Below are positions 33,852 through 42,664 of a stretch of DNA of 64,000 nt, piece by piece. The position numbers were made by a program, and so were the translations under genes. Under the pieces are notes generated by a model. It had not been told where the DNA came from. It made no database searches and saw only the letters and a list, made by a program, of their open reading frames with translations. This stretch comes from Archaeoglobus profundus DSM 5631. GTDB taxonomy: Archaea; Halobacteriota; Archaeoglobi; Archaeoglobales; Archaeoglobaceae. The DNA lies in NCBI RefSeq assembly GCF_000025285.1, contig NC_013741.1:248001-312000 (forward strand), given 5' to 3'. The first letter of the stretch is position 1; each line of letters opens with the position of its first letter.

Positions 33852-34640
33852 CTACTCCTGAAACTGCGAAAAGAGCTTGTATATCGTTCCGTGAAACTCC
33901 ACAATTTCTTTCACCCTATACATTAAAGTTTTCCAAGCGTATTCATCTACTTCGAATTCAATACCCTCGTATTCAACGTCCTTTAAGATCAAACCGTAAG
34001 CTGGTGCGGGCTCAATCCTTTCTCTATGCCTTTCTGGATTAAGCATGTCCTCAAACCATTCCACACTTCTATGACCACTTCCAACCTCTCTTAAGGCTGA
34101 AACTATGCATCTGACCATATTCCACGTGAAGGCGTTGCCGACTATTTCGAGCACGACAAACCCATCGTCTAATCTGAGCTCAACGTTGTATATCGTTCTT
34201 ATGCATCTCCTACGCTCTCCAAACTTCTTCGTAAAGTTCGAGAAATCGTGAGTGCCTAAGAGAAGTTTGCTGGCTTTTCTCATAGCCGATATGTCATAAC
34301 CCTCAGCGGGCATTACATACACGTAGGTTCTACTCTTAGCGTGTCTCGGATTGAATTTCTCATCTACCTCGGTCCAAGCCCAGAAGGTTACATCTTCCGG
34401 AAGATGTGCGTTGAACATTCTTGGAAATATCGGTTTTTCGACGTTGATAGCTATCACCTGACCGAATGCGTGGACTCCAGCATCAGTTCTTCCAGCACAC
34501 CTGAATTTCGCTTTTTTGGGATCTATTCCGAGAGCTCTGAACGCTTTAAACAATTCTCCTGCAACTGTTCTGACGTTTGGTTGGTACTGAAAGCCGTGGA
34601 AGTTTGTTCCTACGTATGCTAACTTGTATGCAATTCTCAT
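33852..34640 (-). CDS. truA: tRNA pseudouridine synthase TruA
   Basis: TruA makes pseudouridine at positions 38-40 of the tRNA anticodon arm. The catalytic Asp lies in FRCAGRTDAGVHAFGQV near residue 52. LAYVGTNFHGFQYQPN at the N-terminus, HDFSNFTKKF in the middle and GNAFTWNMVRCIVSALREVG are conserved. At 262 residues it is of normal size. It overlaps the upstream phosphatase-fold gene by 4 bp. Confidence 0.95.
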   Translation of the reverse strand: MRIAYKLAYVGTNFHGFQYQPNVRTVAGELFKAFRALGIDPKKAKFRCAGRTDAGVHAFGQVIAINVEKPIFPRMFNAHLPEDVTFWAWTEVDEKFNPRHAKSRTYVYVMPAEGYDISAMRKASKLLLGTHDFSNFTKKFGERRRCIRTIYNVELRLDDGFVVLEIVGNAFTWNMVRCIVSALREVGSGHRSVEWFEDMLNPERHRERIEPAPAYGLILKDVEYEGIEFEVDEYAWKTLMYRVKEIVEFHGTIYKLFSQFQE

Positions 34641-35026
34641 GGACTGATCACACTCGAACCAAGGCTATTTAAAAGTTCCTTAACCCTTCGATATATTTCA
34701 TCTCTGACAGCCCTGTAAAATTCCAAGTCCTTACCCATTGGATCCTCTACGTTCCAGTAGATCGTCTTCTCTTTTGGAAAATCTCCTTCACACATCGCAA
34801 CGATTATATCAGCTTCTTCGATCATCTCCCTTGTAAGGGCTTTGGGCTTTCCGTTCCACTCAATTCCTATCTCCTTCAAAACTGCCTTGGCCTTACTTGA
34901 AACTCTCTCAGCTGGTTTTAATCCGGCACTGAAAGCCTTGAAATTGCCCTTTGCTAAGTAATTGAATATGGCTTCAGCCATCTGAGAACGTGAGGCGTTA
35001 CCTCTACAGACGAACAGAACGATCAT
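34637..35026 (-). CDS. low-molecular-weight phosphatase / arsenate reductase family protein
   Basis: A 129-residue LMW-PTP fold protein. VLFVCRGNASRSQMAEAIFN holds the CX5R catalytic loop, and WNVEDPMGKDLEFYR the general-acid Asp-Pro. The family includes tyrosine phosphatases and thioredoxin-linked arsenate reductases. Because the ArsC-like resolving Cys pattern is not clear, I leave the choice open. ATG 35026 places the catalytic Cys at residue 6 as in the family. The start lies within the 3' end of the GNAT-ABC gene. Confidence 0.82.
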   Translation of the reverse strand: MIVLFVCRGNASRSQMAEAIFNYLAKGNFKAFSAGLKPAERVSSKAKAVLKEIGIEWNGKPKALTREMIEEADIIVAMCEGDFPKEKTIYWNVEDPMGKDLEFYRAVRDEIYRRVKELLNSLGSSVISP

Positions 35027-36893
35027 AGCTCTCGACCTTTGTGATTCCGTATCCGACATATATCACCTTATCAACGCCCATGGCTTCTATAACTTCCTTT
35101 CTATGCGTTACAATTACAGCGGTTATTCCAGCACTTCTTACAAGCTCCCCAAACTTCTTGGCAACTCTCATGGCCGTTAGAGTGTCCAAGTGAGATGCAA
35201 ACTCATCGATTAAAATTAGACTGGGCTTCTCAGCTAAGAGAGATGCAAGTTTGGCTCTTTCCTTCTGACCGGTTGAAAGCTCTGAGAACTTTGCCCTATA
35301 CAAAACCGCATCAGACAGTCCAGACTTGTTCAGTATTTCGACTGCCAGCTGAAGATCACCGCATTTTCTGTAGATATGCTCTATTATGCTCTCATCTCCA
35401 AATTCGGGCTCTATCTCTTGGGGGATTAAAGCCGAAACCTTGCATTTCTCTACTTCTATTTCACCGGATGTTGGCTTATCTTTACCTGTTATTGCGCCGT
35501 AAATCAGTCTCAGAAGTGTTGTTTTTCCAGCACCGCTCGCACCGATAACTGCAACAACTTCTCCCGGCTTAATTTCAAAGTTTGCATTTCTTATAACGCA
35601 TCTCTGAATAACCCTCGACTTTACTCCAAATGCGGAAAGCAGGAACCTTATCTCCTCGCTGACGTTCCTTATATCGAGTTTGCTTTCGAAAACTTTAGAA
35701 ACGTTTTTGAAAATTATAGGCTTCCTAAGTCCTTCAACTCTTCCGTATTTGGAAACGCAGAGTCTTCCGCCGTGAATTCTTGCGAATTCGTCTGTGTTAA
35801 GGAATTTTTCCAGATAACTCTTCGCTTCATCCGTCAGAGGATAATACAAAACTGGCCTTCCAGAGGCAGAGTCCCAGACATACTTAAATCCGACCTTCTC
35901 AAAGAACGGATTGAATCTAGCCATTTGGGCTATGGTCTCAACCAAATGTTTCTTTTTTCTCATCTCTGGAATTCTCCTTTCGGCTATCCATTCAATTGCA
36001 AGCTTTACAGCTGTAACACCAATCCCGTCTGATCGGTAATCTGGATGCACAACGACTCTCGCAATTCTAGAGCAGGCTGTATTGCTAATATCCAAAGCTT
36101 TTAAAGTTGCAATCTCCCAGAGCTTGTGCCTAGCGACTCTCTTACTGTACATCTTCTTGAGTTCCCTGAACATCTTTCTCATCAAGAGCTCTGGGCTGTA
36201 AACTGGATGAAACCAGTCTCGGGGGAATACCTTTTCTCTTATATTTCTCTCTATTCTTCCATCCGGCAATCTACGATGCATGAGAGGTATTGGTGGATCT
36301 ACACGAACGTAAGCCAAGAATTTTGGCTCATAAGCCTCTCTGTTCAAGAGTTCTAGTACTAGGAAGCGTGATGCAGGAGTAGAACCTTTTATTTCAGCAA
36401 TAGTCATGTCTTCTCCGCATTTTGGACACTTCGGCTTTGTATTTGCCTCAACAATTTCACCGCACTTCTCACATCTCCATATTGCCACTTTCTCCTTCTC
36501 GGAAGCGTAGTGGAACTGCTCAAGCTCAGCGATAGCTTCAAAATCGGATTCGAAGACGGCTTCTCTTGCCCTTATCTTATATCTGTATATCTCTTCGCCA
36601 AAAGGATTGTATCTCGGCAACTCCACGTCTTTAACCCAGTAAGGCCAGACCTTAATCTTCTCTCCGTTGTAAAACTTGTAGAGTTCGTAATCTTCAAACA
36701 GGAAGGTGTTGACACCTCTTATGACCTTTGGCTTCGCTTTCGGAATCAATTCGATCTTTTCACCTACTTTTATCCACTTGGAAATTCCAGCGGAATAGAG
36801 AACAAACTGCTCACCATTGCATTCAACAGTTAAAGTCCCGAACCATCTGTGCTTGTACTTTGGAATCTCTCTATCGACGACTTTGCAGATCAT
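35004..36893 (-). CDS. GNAT acetyltransferase fused to ABC-type ATPase (COG2401)
   Basis: A 629-residue multidomain protein. The N-terminal 130 residues are beta-rich. A zinc ribbon (CEKCGEIVEANTKPKCPKCG) is near 140. A GNAT-like domain at about 170-350 includes RIARVVVHPDYRSDGIGVTA, an acetyl-CoA loop. An ABC ATPase covers about 420-629 (VAVIGASGAGKTTLLRLIYG, ELSTGQKERAKLASLLAEKP, LILIDEFASHLD). There are no membrane segments. This is the known archaeal COG2401 architecture, whose substrate is unknown; an RNA or translation role is a guess. ATG 36893 is placed behind a TATA-like TTATTTTAACATT. Confidence 0.85.
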   Translation of the reverse strand: MICKVVDREIPKYKHRWFGTLTVECNGEQFVLYSAGISKWIKVGEKIELIPKAKPKVIRGVNTFLFEDYELYKFYNGEKIKVWPYWVKDVELPRYNPFGEEIYRYKIRAREAVFESDFEAIAELEQFHYASEKEKVAIWRCEKCGEIVEANTKPKCPKCGEDMTIAEIKGSTPASRFLVLELLNREAYEPKFLAYVRVDPPIPLMHRRLPDGRIERNIREKVFPRDWFHPVYSPELLMRKMFRELKKMYSKRVARHKLWEIATLKALDISNTACSRIARVVVHPDYRSDGIGVTAVKLAIEWIAERRIPEMRKKKHLVETIAQMARFNPFFEKVGFKYVWDSASGRPVLYYPLTDEAKSYLEKFLNTDEFARIHGGRLCVSKYGRVEGLRKPIIFKNVSKVFESKLDIRNVSEEIRFLLSAFGVKSRVIQRCVIRNANFEIKPGEVVAVIGASGAGKTTLLRLIYGAITGKDKPTSGEIEVEKCKVSALIPQEIEPEFGDESIIEHIYRKCGDLQLAVEILNKSGLSDAVLYRAKFSELSTGQKERAKLASLLAEKPSLILIDEFASHLDTLTAMRVAKKFGELVRSAGITAVIVTHRKEVIEAMGVDKVIYVGYGITKVESYDRSVRL

Positions 36894-36943
36894 CGCCTGT
36901 AAGTGGTCAAATGTTAAAATAACGTTTTGCAAAAGTTCGATAG

Positions 36944-37291
36944 ATGAAGCTGGGGTTGATAGTTAAGGAGCCTTACGCATCGATGATAGTTAAGGGGTTG
37001 AAGATTTGGGAGATCAGGAAGAGGAGGACGAACGTTAGAGGGGAGATATACATAATAAGTAAGGGTTTCGTAGTAGGTAAGGTCGAGCTCGTAGACGTCT
37101 TAGGACCTTTCACGGTTGAAGAACTATCGAAGCATGAAGAGAAGCATAGGGTTGAATATGAAGTTTTGAAGAGATACGCTGGAGATTCCAAGCTTTATGC
37201 ATGGGTCTTGGAAAAGGCTGAGGAGTTTGAAAAACCCTTAAAAGTTAAGGTTCCGAAAGGAGCTCAGATATGGGTGAGGCTGAATTTATAA
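36944..37291 (+). CDS. ASCH-domain protein
   Basis: A 115-residue protein with an ASCH fold (related to PUA), proposed to bind RNA. GLIVKEPYASMIVKGLKIWEIRK carries the conserved K-x-W-E-x-R signature. IYIISKGFVVGKVELVDVLG is the beta core and YAWVLEKAEEF the late conserved helix. It is divergent from the GNAT-ABC gene and 22 bp upstream of the UPF0200/0201 gene, so it is probably co-transcribed with the latter. Confidence 0.87.
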   Translation: MKLGLIVKEPYASMIVKGLKIWEIRKRRTNVRGEIYIISKGFVVGKVELVDVLGPFTVEELSKHEEKHRVEYEVLKRYAGDSKLYAWVLEKAEEFEKPLKVKVPKGAQIWVRLNL

Positions 37292-37313
37292 ATCATCCCA
37301 CTGACGGCTGATT

Positions 37314-38270
37314 ATGAGAGTTATAGCTTTTGTCGGATTACCCCTGAGCGGTAAAACCACAGCTTCAAAAGTTGCCGAGGAGATGGGAATTCCAGTTGTG
37401 TGTATGGGCGATGTCGTTAGAGAGGAAGCTAAAAAGAGAAACTTACCTCTTACAGATGAAGTTCTGGGTAAGATTGCAAACGAGTTAAGGGAAAAGGAAG
37501 GAATGGATGCAATAGCCAAGAGATGCATTCCTCTCATAAGGGAGAAGGGGAAAGATGTGGGTGTTGTTGTCGTTGATGGGATAAGGGGAATTGCAGAGGT
37601 TGAGGCTTTTAAGAAGGCTTTTGATGACTTCATACTTATAGCTGTTGAAGCTCCGCTTGAGGTTAGATTTCAGAGGGCTTTGAAGAGGAAGAGGAGCGAC
37701 GATGTAAAGAATATAGAGGAGCTTAAGGAGAGGGATAGGAGGGAGTTATCTTGGAATCTTGCAAAAGCTTTGGAGATAGCGGATTTTACTATAGAGAACA
37801 CATCAAGTCTTGATGAGTTCAGAGAGAAAGTTAGGGACTTGCTCGAGCAGTTGGCCAAGAAGGTTGAGGTAGAAATAGAGACTAAGGTTAATCCAACTGA
37901 AGACGTTGATAAGGTTGTTCAAGCCGTAAAAAACCTCTTCCCAGATGCCGATATCACAATAGAAGGAGATACACTAAGAGCGAAAGCTTGGGACTTGAGA
38001 AAGTTTAGAGATCTTTTAAGAAGACAGAGGATACTGGATACAGCTAGGACTGAGCTTTTAAAGGGTAAGAGCAACAACGAGACTACAGTATTTCTGAACA
38101 AGCAGACTGCATACATAGGAAAGGTCAACTTTACGGATGAGGATGCAATACTTTCACCGATAAGAGTTACATTCAAGTTGTACGGAATTCCATTCGGCAA
38201 GTTTCTCGACTACCTTGCGCCACCTACGAAAGCTGGGAAGCCGATAAGGGAAGTTGATAGACTGATTTGA
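37314..38270 (+). CDS. UPF0200/UPF0201 fusion: nucleotide-kinase-like domain plus RNA-binding-like domain
   Basis: A 318-residue fusion. Residues 1-185 are a UPF0200 P-loop kinase-like domain (AFVGLPLSGKTTASKVAEEMG, MGDVVREEAKKR, VVVDGIRGIAEVE), similar to dephospho-CoA or adenylate kinases. Residues 190-318 are UPF0201 (EVEIETKVNPTEDVDKVVQA, FRDLLRRQRILDTARTEL, FKLYGIPFGKFLDYLAP), with an alpha/beta fold related to ribosomal protein L5. The same fusion is known from Archaeoglobus fulgidus. The reaction is unknown. Confidence 0.9.
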   Translation: MRVIAFVGLPLSGKTTASKVAEEMGIPVVCMGDVVREEAKKRNLPLTDEVLGKIANELREKEGMDAIAKRCIPLIREKGKDVGVVVVDGIRGIAEVEAFKKAFDDFILIAVEAPLEVRFQRALKRKRSDDVKNIEELKERDRRELSWNLAKALEIADFTIENTSSLDEFREKVRDLLEQLAKKVEVEIETKVNPTEDVDKVVQAVKNLFPDADITIEGDTLRAKAWDLRKFRDLLRRQRILDTARTELLKGKSNNETTVFLNKQTAYIGKVNFTDEDAILSPIRVTFKLYGIPFGKFLDYLAPPTKAGKPIREVDRLI

Positions 38271-38283
38271 TGCACGTTCAAAG

Positions 38284-38293
38284 TATTTAAATA
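38284..38293 (+). promoter_or_regulatory. TATA box of tRNA-Arg
   Basis: TATTTAAATA, a perfect palindrome, is centred about 26 bp before the mature tRNA 5' end. Transcription would begin at or next to tRNA nucleotide 1, leaving almost no leader. Confidence 0.6.
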
Positions 38294-38314
38294 TTGTTTG
38301 CCAGATACGTTTAA

Positions 38315-38387
38315 GGGCTCGTGGGGTAGGCGGACATCCTGAGGGGCTTCGGACCCCTCGACCCGGGTTCAACTCCCGGCGAGCCCG
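38315..38387 (+). tRNA. tRNA-Arg (anticodon UCG)
   Basis: A complete cloverleaf of 73 nt. The acceptor stem GGGCTCG pairs with CGAGCCC and is followed by discriminator G. The anticodon arm AGGGG-CTTCGGA-CCCCT places TCG at 34-36. The T-arm is CCGGG-TTCAACT-CCCGG. No intron and no encoded CCA. It is expected to read CGA and related arginine codons. Confidence 0.96.
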
Positions 38388-38523
38388 TTACCCAAAACCT
38401 CTTGCGAGCTTTACCAAATTCCAAGAAACTTTAGAAGTCCTTATTTCAAGCAACTCGTGGACTCATTACCCGTTACACGGATACTTGAGTAATCATTTAT
38501 TTAACCTGCAACTAAGTGCATTC

Positions 38524-39042
38524 ATGGAGGAAATTGTTAAGCTGATGTTTGAAGCAGGGACTCTCAAGCTGATCCCACGTTCAGGCTGGTTCAAGGTAGG
38601 AATAAAGAACCCTGAGAGCGTTGCTGAGCACAGCTTTAGAACAGCTCTCATAGCATCTCTAATTGCATACATGGAAACAAAGGACTTTGATAAAGCTTGC
38701 AAAGCCTGTCTCCTTGGATTGATTCACGATTTAAACGAGTCGAGAATCTTGGATTTGCACAAGCTTTCTAGGAGGTATGTTAGAGTTGATAGAGATGCTT
38801 TAGAGGACCAAATACAGCTTATGCCTTTCGCTGAAGAGCTAAAGAAGGCAATGAACGAGCTCATGGATTACGTTAAAGATGCTGATCAGCTTGAGCTACT
38901 TCTACAAGCTAAGGAGTACTCTGAAAGTCATCCATCAGCAATGCTCTACACTAAAAACGTAAAATTCAAGACTGAAACCGCTAAGAAGCTTGCAGAGGTT
39001 ATAAAAAAGTCCGACTGGAGGTGGTGGTTGGGGCTTGAGTAA
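38524..39042 (+). CDS. HD-domain nucleotidase (YfbR/HDDC2-like)
   Basis: A 172-residue HD hydrolase. The pattern ESVAEHSFRTALIASLIA (first His), LLGLIHDLNESRI (HD pair) and VKDADQLELLLQAKEYSE (last Asp) matches the YfbR/HDDC2 family of 5'-deoxynucleotidases. ATG 38524 is about 26 bp after TTTATTTAACC, so it is probably leaderless. It overlaps the next gene by 8 bp. Confidence 0.88.
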   Translation: MEEIVKLMFEAGTLKLIPRSGWFKVGIKNPESVAEHSFRTALIASLIAYMETKDFDKACKACLLGLIHDLNESRILDLHKLSRRYVRVDRDALEDQIQLMPFAEELKKAMNELMDYVKDADQLELLLQAKEYSESHPSAMLYTKNVKFKTETAKKLAEVIKKSDWRWWLGLE

Positions 39043-39511
39043 GTTCATCTGCGACAGGATGCTCAAAAGACTTGCAATTTGGTTAAGGTTGTTCGGTTAT
39101 GACACCTTGTACGCTGGAGATATCGAAGTAGAGGGTGACGAAGACTCGTTCTTAATCAACGAGTTTAGGGATAGAATTCTGCTTACGAGGGATAGGGAGC
39201 TTTACAATCGGGCAAAAGGCATAAGGCCCGTATTTCTAATAAGGTCAAACAGGCTTGAAGAGCAGTTGAAGGAACTGAAAGTTCTTGGGCTTAGATACGA
39301 GCTTAGAATGGATAGGTGTAGCATCTGCAACACACCTTTAAGAAAGCCGAGCGACAAGGAGGCCTTGGAGGTTATGAAAAGGGAAGGAATAAGAGAGGAT
39401 TTGAGAGAAAAGTTCGAGCTTTGGTATTGTGAGAGATGTAAGAAACTCTACTGGATGGGTGGACATTGGAGGAACATGAAGAAATTTTTGGAGGAGCACG
39501 GTTTAGCTTGA
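39035..39511 (+). CDS. Mut7-C RNase-domain protein with zinc ribbon
   Basis: A 158-residue protein. The N-terminal half is a Mut7-C (PIN-like) RNase domain: FICDRMLKRLAIWLRLFGYD carries the first catalytic Asp, and ILLTRDRELYNRA the next. The C-terminal half is a zinc ribbon with CSICNTPLRKP and YCERCKKLYWMGGHWRNM, a family signature. It starts with TTG inside the end of the HD gene. Enzymatic activity is not established for the archaeal members. Confidence 0.88.
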   Translation: MSKFICDRMLKRLAIWLRLFGYDTLYAGDIEVEGDEDSFLINEFRDRILLTRDRELYNRAKGIRPVFLIRSNRLEEQLKELKVLGLRYELRMDRCSICNTPLRKPSDKEALEVMKREGIREDLREKFELWYCERCKKLYWMGGHWRNMKKFLEEHGLA

Positions 39512-39563
39512 TCCAAGATTTTTTGCAAGAATTTTAAATTAAGATAAATCCTAAACCGTTCAA

Positions 39564-40199
39564 ATGAACTGGTATTGGATTGTCGAAACGATGGAGAAAA
39601 TTGGAAGGGAAAGAAAGGCTCCCGTTTATGAGATGAATTTAAACGATCCGTTTATGGTTCTAGTTTCTGCTATATTAAGTACGAGGACCAAGGATGAGCA
39701 GACTCACAAAGCTGTGAGAAAGCTGTTTTCAGTTGTGAAGAAGCCCGAAGATTTGCTAAAACTTTCAGAAGATGATATCGACGAACTCATAAAGCCAGTA
39801 GGTTTTCACAGAACGAAGGCTAAGAATTTGAAGAAGCTTGCAGAAGTTTTGGTTAACAATTACGGAGGTAAGGTTCCGGATAACTTGGAGGAACTGCTAA
39901 AACTACCGGGAGTTGGGAGAAAAGTTGCGAATATAGTTTTGGCTCATCTGGGAAAGCCAGCGATTGCAGTCGATACGCATGTACACAGGATAGCGAACAG
40001 GCTGGGTGTTGTCAGAACCAAAAGGCCAGAAGAGACTGAAAAAGAACTGAAAAAAATCGTTCCTAAGGATCTTTGGAGCAGATTGAACAAGGCCTTTGTT
40101 GGATTTGGACAAACTGTCTGTAAGCCTTTGAAACCTCTCTGCGAGGAATGTCCCTTTAAAAGTTTTTGCGAATACTTTAAGAACTTGAAGCGAAGTTGA
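39564..40199 (+). CDS. nth: endonuclease III (DNA glycosylase/AP lyase)
   Basis: Removes oxidised pyrimidines and cleaves the resulting abasic site. The 211-residue protein has the helix-hairpin-helix LPGVGRKVANIVLAHLG with the catalytic Lys just before or in it, and the catalytic Asp in AVDTHVHRIANRLG. The C-terminal C-X6-C-X2-C-X5-C (CKPLKPLCEECPFKSFC) binds [4Fe-4S]. A TTTTAAATTAAG element lies 20-30 bp upstream. It is followed after 4 bp by aIF2 beta. Confidence 0.95.
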   Translation: MNWYWIVETMEKIGRERKAPVYEMNLNDPFMVLVSAILSTRTKDEQTHKAVRKLFSVVKKPEDLLKLSEDDIDELIKPVGFHRTKAKNLKKLAEVLVNNYGGKVPDNLEELLKLPGVGRKVANIVLAHLGKPAIAVDTHVHRIANRLGVVRTKRPEETEKELKKIVPKDLWSRLNKAFVGFGQTVCKPLKPLCEECPFKSFCEYFKNLKRS

Positions 40200-40203
40200 C
40201 TAC

Positions 40204-40620
40204 ATGCTAAGCTATGAGGAACTGCTTGAGAGGGCTTTTAGGGAGTTGCCAAAGAAAAAGGTTGTGAAATCCGAAAGATTTGAGATTCCAAAAGTTAGAG
40301 CTCAAAGAGAAGGAAACAGGACGATCATCAAGAACTTCTCACAGGTTGCTAAGGCTTTGAACAGGGATGAAGAGCATCTGTTCAAATACCTCGTTCGATC
40401 TTTGGGTACTGCAGGATTTTTGGAAGCTGGCAGGTTAGTTTTGCAGGGTAAGTTCACACAGGAAGAAATTCAGAAGGAGATAGACGATTACGTCAGAAGA
40501 TACGTCATTTGCAAGGAGTGTGGTGCACCAGATACCGAATTAATTAGAGAAGAGAGAGTATTAATGATTAGATGTCAGGCCTGTGGAGCTAAGTATCCCG
40601 CTAAGGGCTTGCACGTCTAA
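40204..40620 (+). CDS. eif2b: translation initiation factor aIF2 subunit beta
   Basis: A 138-residue aIF2-beta. The central fold includes NRTIIKNFSQVAKALNRDEEHL and LVRSLGTAGFLEAGRLVLQG. The C-terminal zinc ribbon uses VICKECGAPDTEL and MIRCQACGAKYPA. The N-terminal short helix binds aIF2 gamma, encoded about 8 kb upstream. It is in one transcript with nth. Confidence 0.96.
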   Translation: MLSYEELLERAFRELPKKKVVKSERFEIPKVRAQREGNRTIIKNFSQVAKALNRDEEHLFKYLVRSLGTAGFLEAGRLVLQGKFTQEEIQKEIDDYVRRYVICKECGAPDTELIREERVLMIRCQACGAKYPAKGLHV

Positions 40621-40690
40621 CTTCAATCCTAATCTATCTAATTTACACCTGACGAGAAGGATAATATACTCAATAACATAAACAATCTTA

Positions 40691-40987
40691 GTGAAGTTCA
40701 GGCTCAAGGTTTACAGAGTAAAGGGAGAGATAGTAGTTGCCGTTTGTGATTCCGAGATAGTCGGTAAGACGTTTAGAGAGGGCGATCTGAAAATAGAGGT
40801 AAAGGAGAGTTTCTACGGAGAAAAAGATGTTGATGAAGATGAGGTAAGGAGGGCCTTGAGAATTGCGACGATTGCTAACATAACTGGTAGGAGGGCCGTT
40901 CAGTTGGCAATAGAGATGGGGATAATTGATAAGGAGAATGTGTTGAAGATTGAAGATTGCTGGCATGCTCAGATGGTCGTCATTTGA
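40691..40987 (+). CDS. DUF424 family protein
   Basis: A 98-residue archaeal protein of the DUF424 family, started by GTG. FRLKVYRVKGEIVVAVCDSEIVGKTFREGD is the conserved beta-rich N-terminus, followed by IANITGRRAVQLAIEMGII and a C-terminal HAQMV. The family often lies near aIF2 beta, as here, which suggests a translation-linked role; the function is unproven. TATA-like TATACTCAATAACATAAAC lies upstream. Confidence 0.88.
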   Translation: MKFRLKVYRVKGEIVVAVCDSEIVGKTFREGDLKIEVKESFYGEKDVDEDEVRRALRIATIANITGRRAVQLAIEMGIIDKENVLKIEDCWHAQMVVI

Positions 40988-40999
40988 CGTTTTTCTTTG

Positions 41000-42664
41000 T
41001 CAAAAGTTGGAAAGAGCATTCCTCAGAACTATGTCGAGCACTTTTGGGCTTGATATTCTGAAGTTGTAAACTCTGTGATTATACTCTATGACGTCACCAA
41101 CCTTCTTCGCAACAACAACCTCAAGCTTTTGAAGTGGTAATTTCCTTTCAATCCTTGACTTAAGCTTTGAATAATCCCCTCTAACGCTACCGTTTATCTT
41201 AGCCTTCCCCTCCCACACGGGGTTGAGATAACTAGAAAATCTTTCGAGCTTGTCTATGTGATCGACTCTAATGTAAGTTTTCCCTAAGTGCGTATAGATA
41301 TAGACCACTTCTCCCTCCTCGCAAGCCTTCTTCAGCGCAAATCTTACCTCAGCTAAAGTTCTTCCGCTTATCTCAACCAACCACTCTATCGGCATTGGCT
41401 CTGTCAAAAGTTCTATTATCTTTCTCCTCCTCGATGCCCTCCAAAGCTCCTCAAGGGTACTTTTATCAATGTTTACATCTATTATCCTTTTAGCCTGCTC
41501 CGCCGATGCAAGTAAATCGTCTACATCGATCGTATCGGGCGTTACAAGATAAACTACAAACTTTACCGGTCTTCCCACCTTTCTCATTATCCTACCGTGT
41601 CTCTGAATGAACCTGAGGGGACTTGAGGTGTTTGACCAGTTTATTAAGAGATCTGCTGTAGGTAAGTCAACACCTTCCTCTCCAGCTGAAGTAGATACAA
41701 CTACTTTCGCTTCTTTAGCCCGCTCCAAATCCTCCTCTCTCCTTTTCTTCCTTCCAACAATTAAAGCTGTATCGAAATCCTTACTGAGAATCTCAAACAG
41801 CTTTTTCGCAACGATAACCCTTTCAACAAAAACTATCGATTTTTCAAAGCCTTCGTAAAGTTCTAAAGCTCTGAAGAGGTAGTTTAGCTTGTGCAAGTCT
41901 CTTAACTTCATTATTTCATCATTCAAATCTTCCAAGAGCTTCGATAGCTTGGTCTCTCTACTCAAACTCTCCTTCAAAGCTAAAGCACCATCTTTGGCAA
42001 AGAACTTCAAAGCTGACGTGTATACAAGCTTATCTGAACTTTTCGCCTTACATCTCCTCCTATCTATCTCGTCGTATATTTCCATTTCTTTCTTGTTAAA
42101 CTTAGTTTCGAATACTTCTCCAATCCATTCAGCTACATAGCCCCTTAAACTTTCAACGCTCCATTCCCTCATCTCTCCAATTAACTCCTCTATTTCTTTC
42201 CTCCTTCTCCTTGGTATAAATGCAGATAATCCCAATCTGTACTCGCAATCTATCTCCCTCAAAACCTTGGCATAAGCATCGTCACCTACCGCATGGTGAC
42301 ACTCATCCACAACAACAGCATCAACTTTCCCAATGACATCAAGATCGTTGTAAACTGTTTCTGGCGTTGAAATTGCAATCCTAGCCTTTTTCCACACTTC
42401 GGCCCTAACATCCTTACTGAATATCCCGTATATCTTTTCAGAATTCAATCCCAAACTCCTGTAAAAATTGTGGGTTTGTTCTACAAGTATCCGCGTAGGG
42501 ACGAGAACTATTGCCTTCTTTATTTTACCACTCTCAAAAAGTTTCTTTAAAAAAAATGCACCAATAACAGTCTTACCAGTTCCAGTTGGTAATACGAGGG
42601 TTGATCTCTTAGCCTTTAGAGCATGTTCGATTGCCTCCTTCTGATAATCTCTAAGCTCTATCAT
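41000..42664 (-). CDS. SF2 DNA/RNA helicase (XPB/Hef-like DEAH family)
   Basis: A 554-residue superfamily 2 helicase. The Q-like N-terminus is MIELRDYQKEAIEHAL, motif I VLPTGTGKTVI, motif Ia VLVPTRILVEQ, motif II VVVDECHHA, motif III-like LGLSAF, motif V VVSTSAGEEGVDLPTA and motif VI QRHGRIMRK. The C-terminal 130 residues include a winged-helix-like part (MPIEWLVEISGRTLAEVRFAL). It begins with an ATGA overlap with the TIM-barrel nuclease gene, which suggests joint DNA repair. Confidence 0.88.
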   Translation of the reverse strand: MIELRDYQKEAIEHALKAKRSTLVLPTGTGKTVIGAFFLKKLFESGKIKKAIVLVPTRILVEQTHNFYRSLGLNSEKIYGIFSKDVRAEVWKKARIAISTPETVYNDLDVIGKVDAVVVDECHHAVGDDAYAKVLREIDCEYRLGLSAFIPRRRRKEIEELIGEMREWSVESLRGYVAEWIGEVFETKFNKKEMEIYDEIDRRRCKAKSSDKLVYTSALKFFAKDGALALKESLSRETKLSKLLEDLNDEIMKLRDLHKLNYLFRALELYEGFEKSIVFVERVIVAKKLFEILSKDFDTALIVGRKKRREEDLERAKEAKVVVSTSAGEEGVDLPTADLLINWSNTSSPLRFIQRHGRIMRKVGRPVKFVVYLVTPDTIDVDDLLASAEQAKRIIDVNIDKSTLEELWRASRRRKIIELLTEPMPIEWLVEISGRTLAEVRFALKKACEEGEVVYIYTHLGKTYIRVDHIDKLERFSSYLNPVWEGKAKINGSVRGDYSKLKSRIERKLPLQKLEVVVAKKVGDVIEYNHRVYNFRISSPKVLDIVLRNALSNF

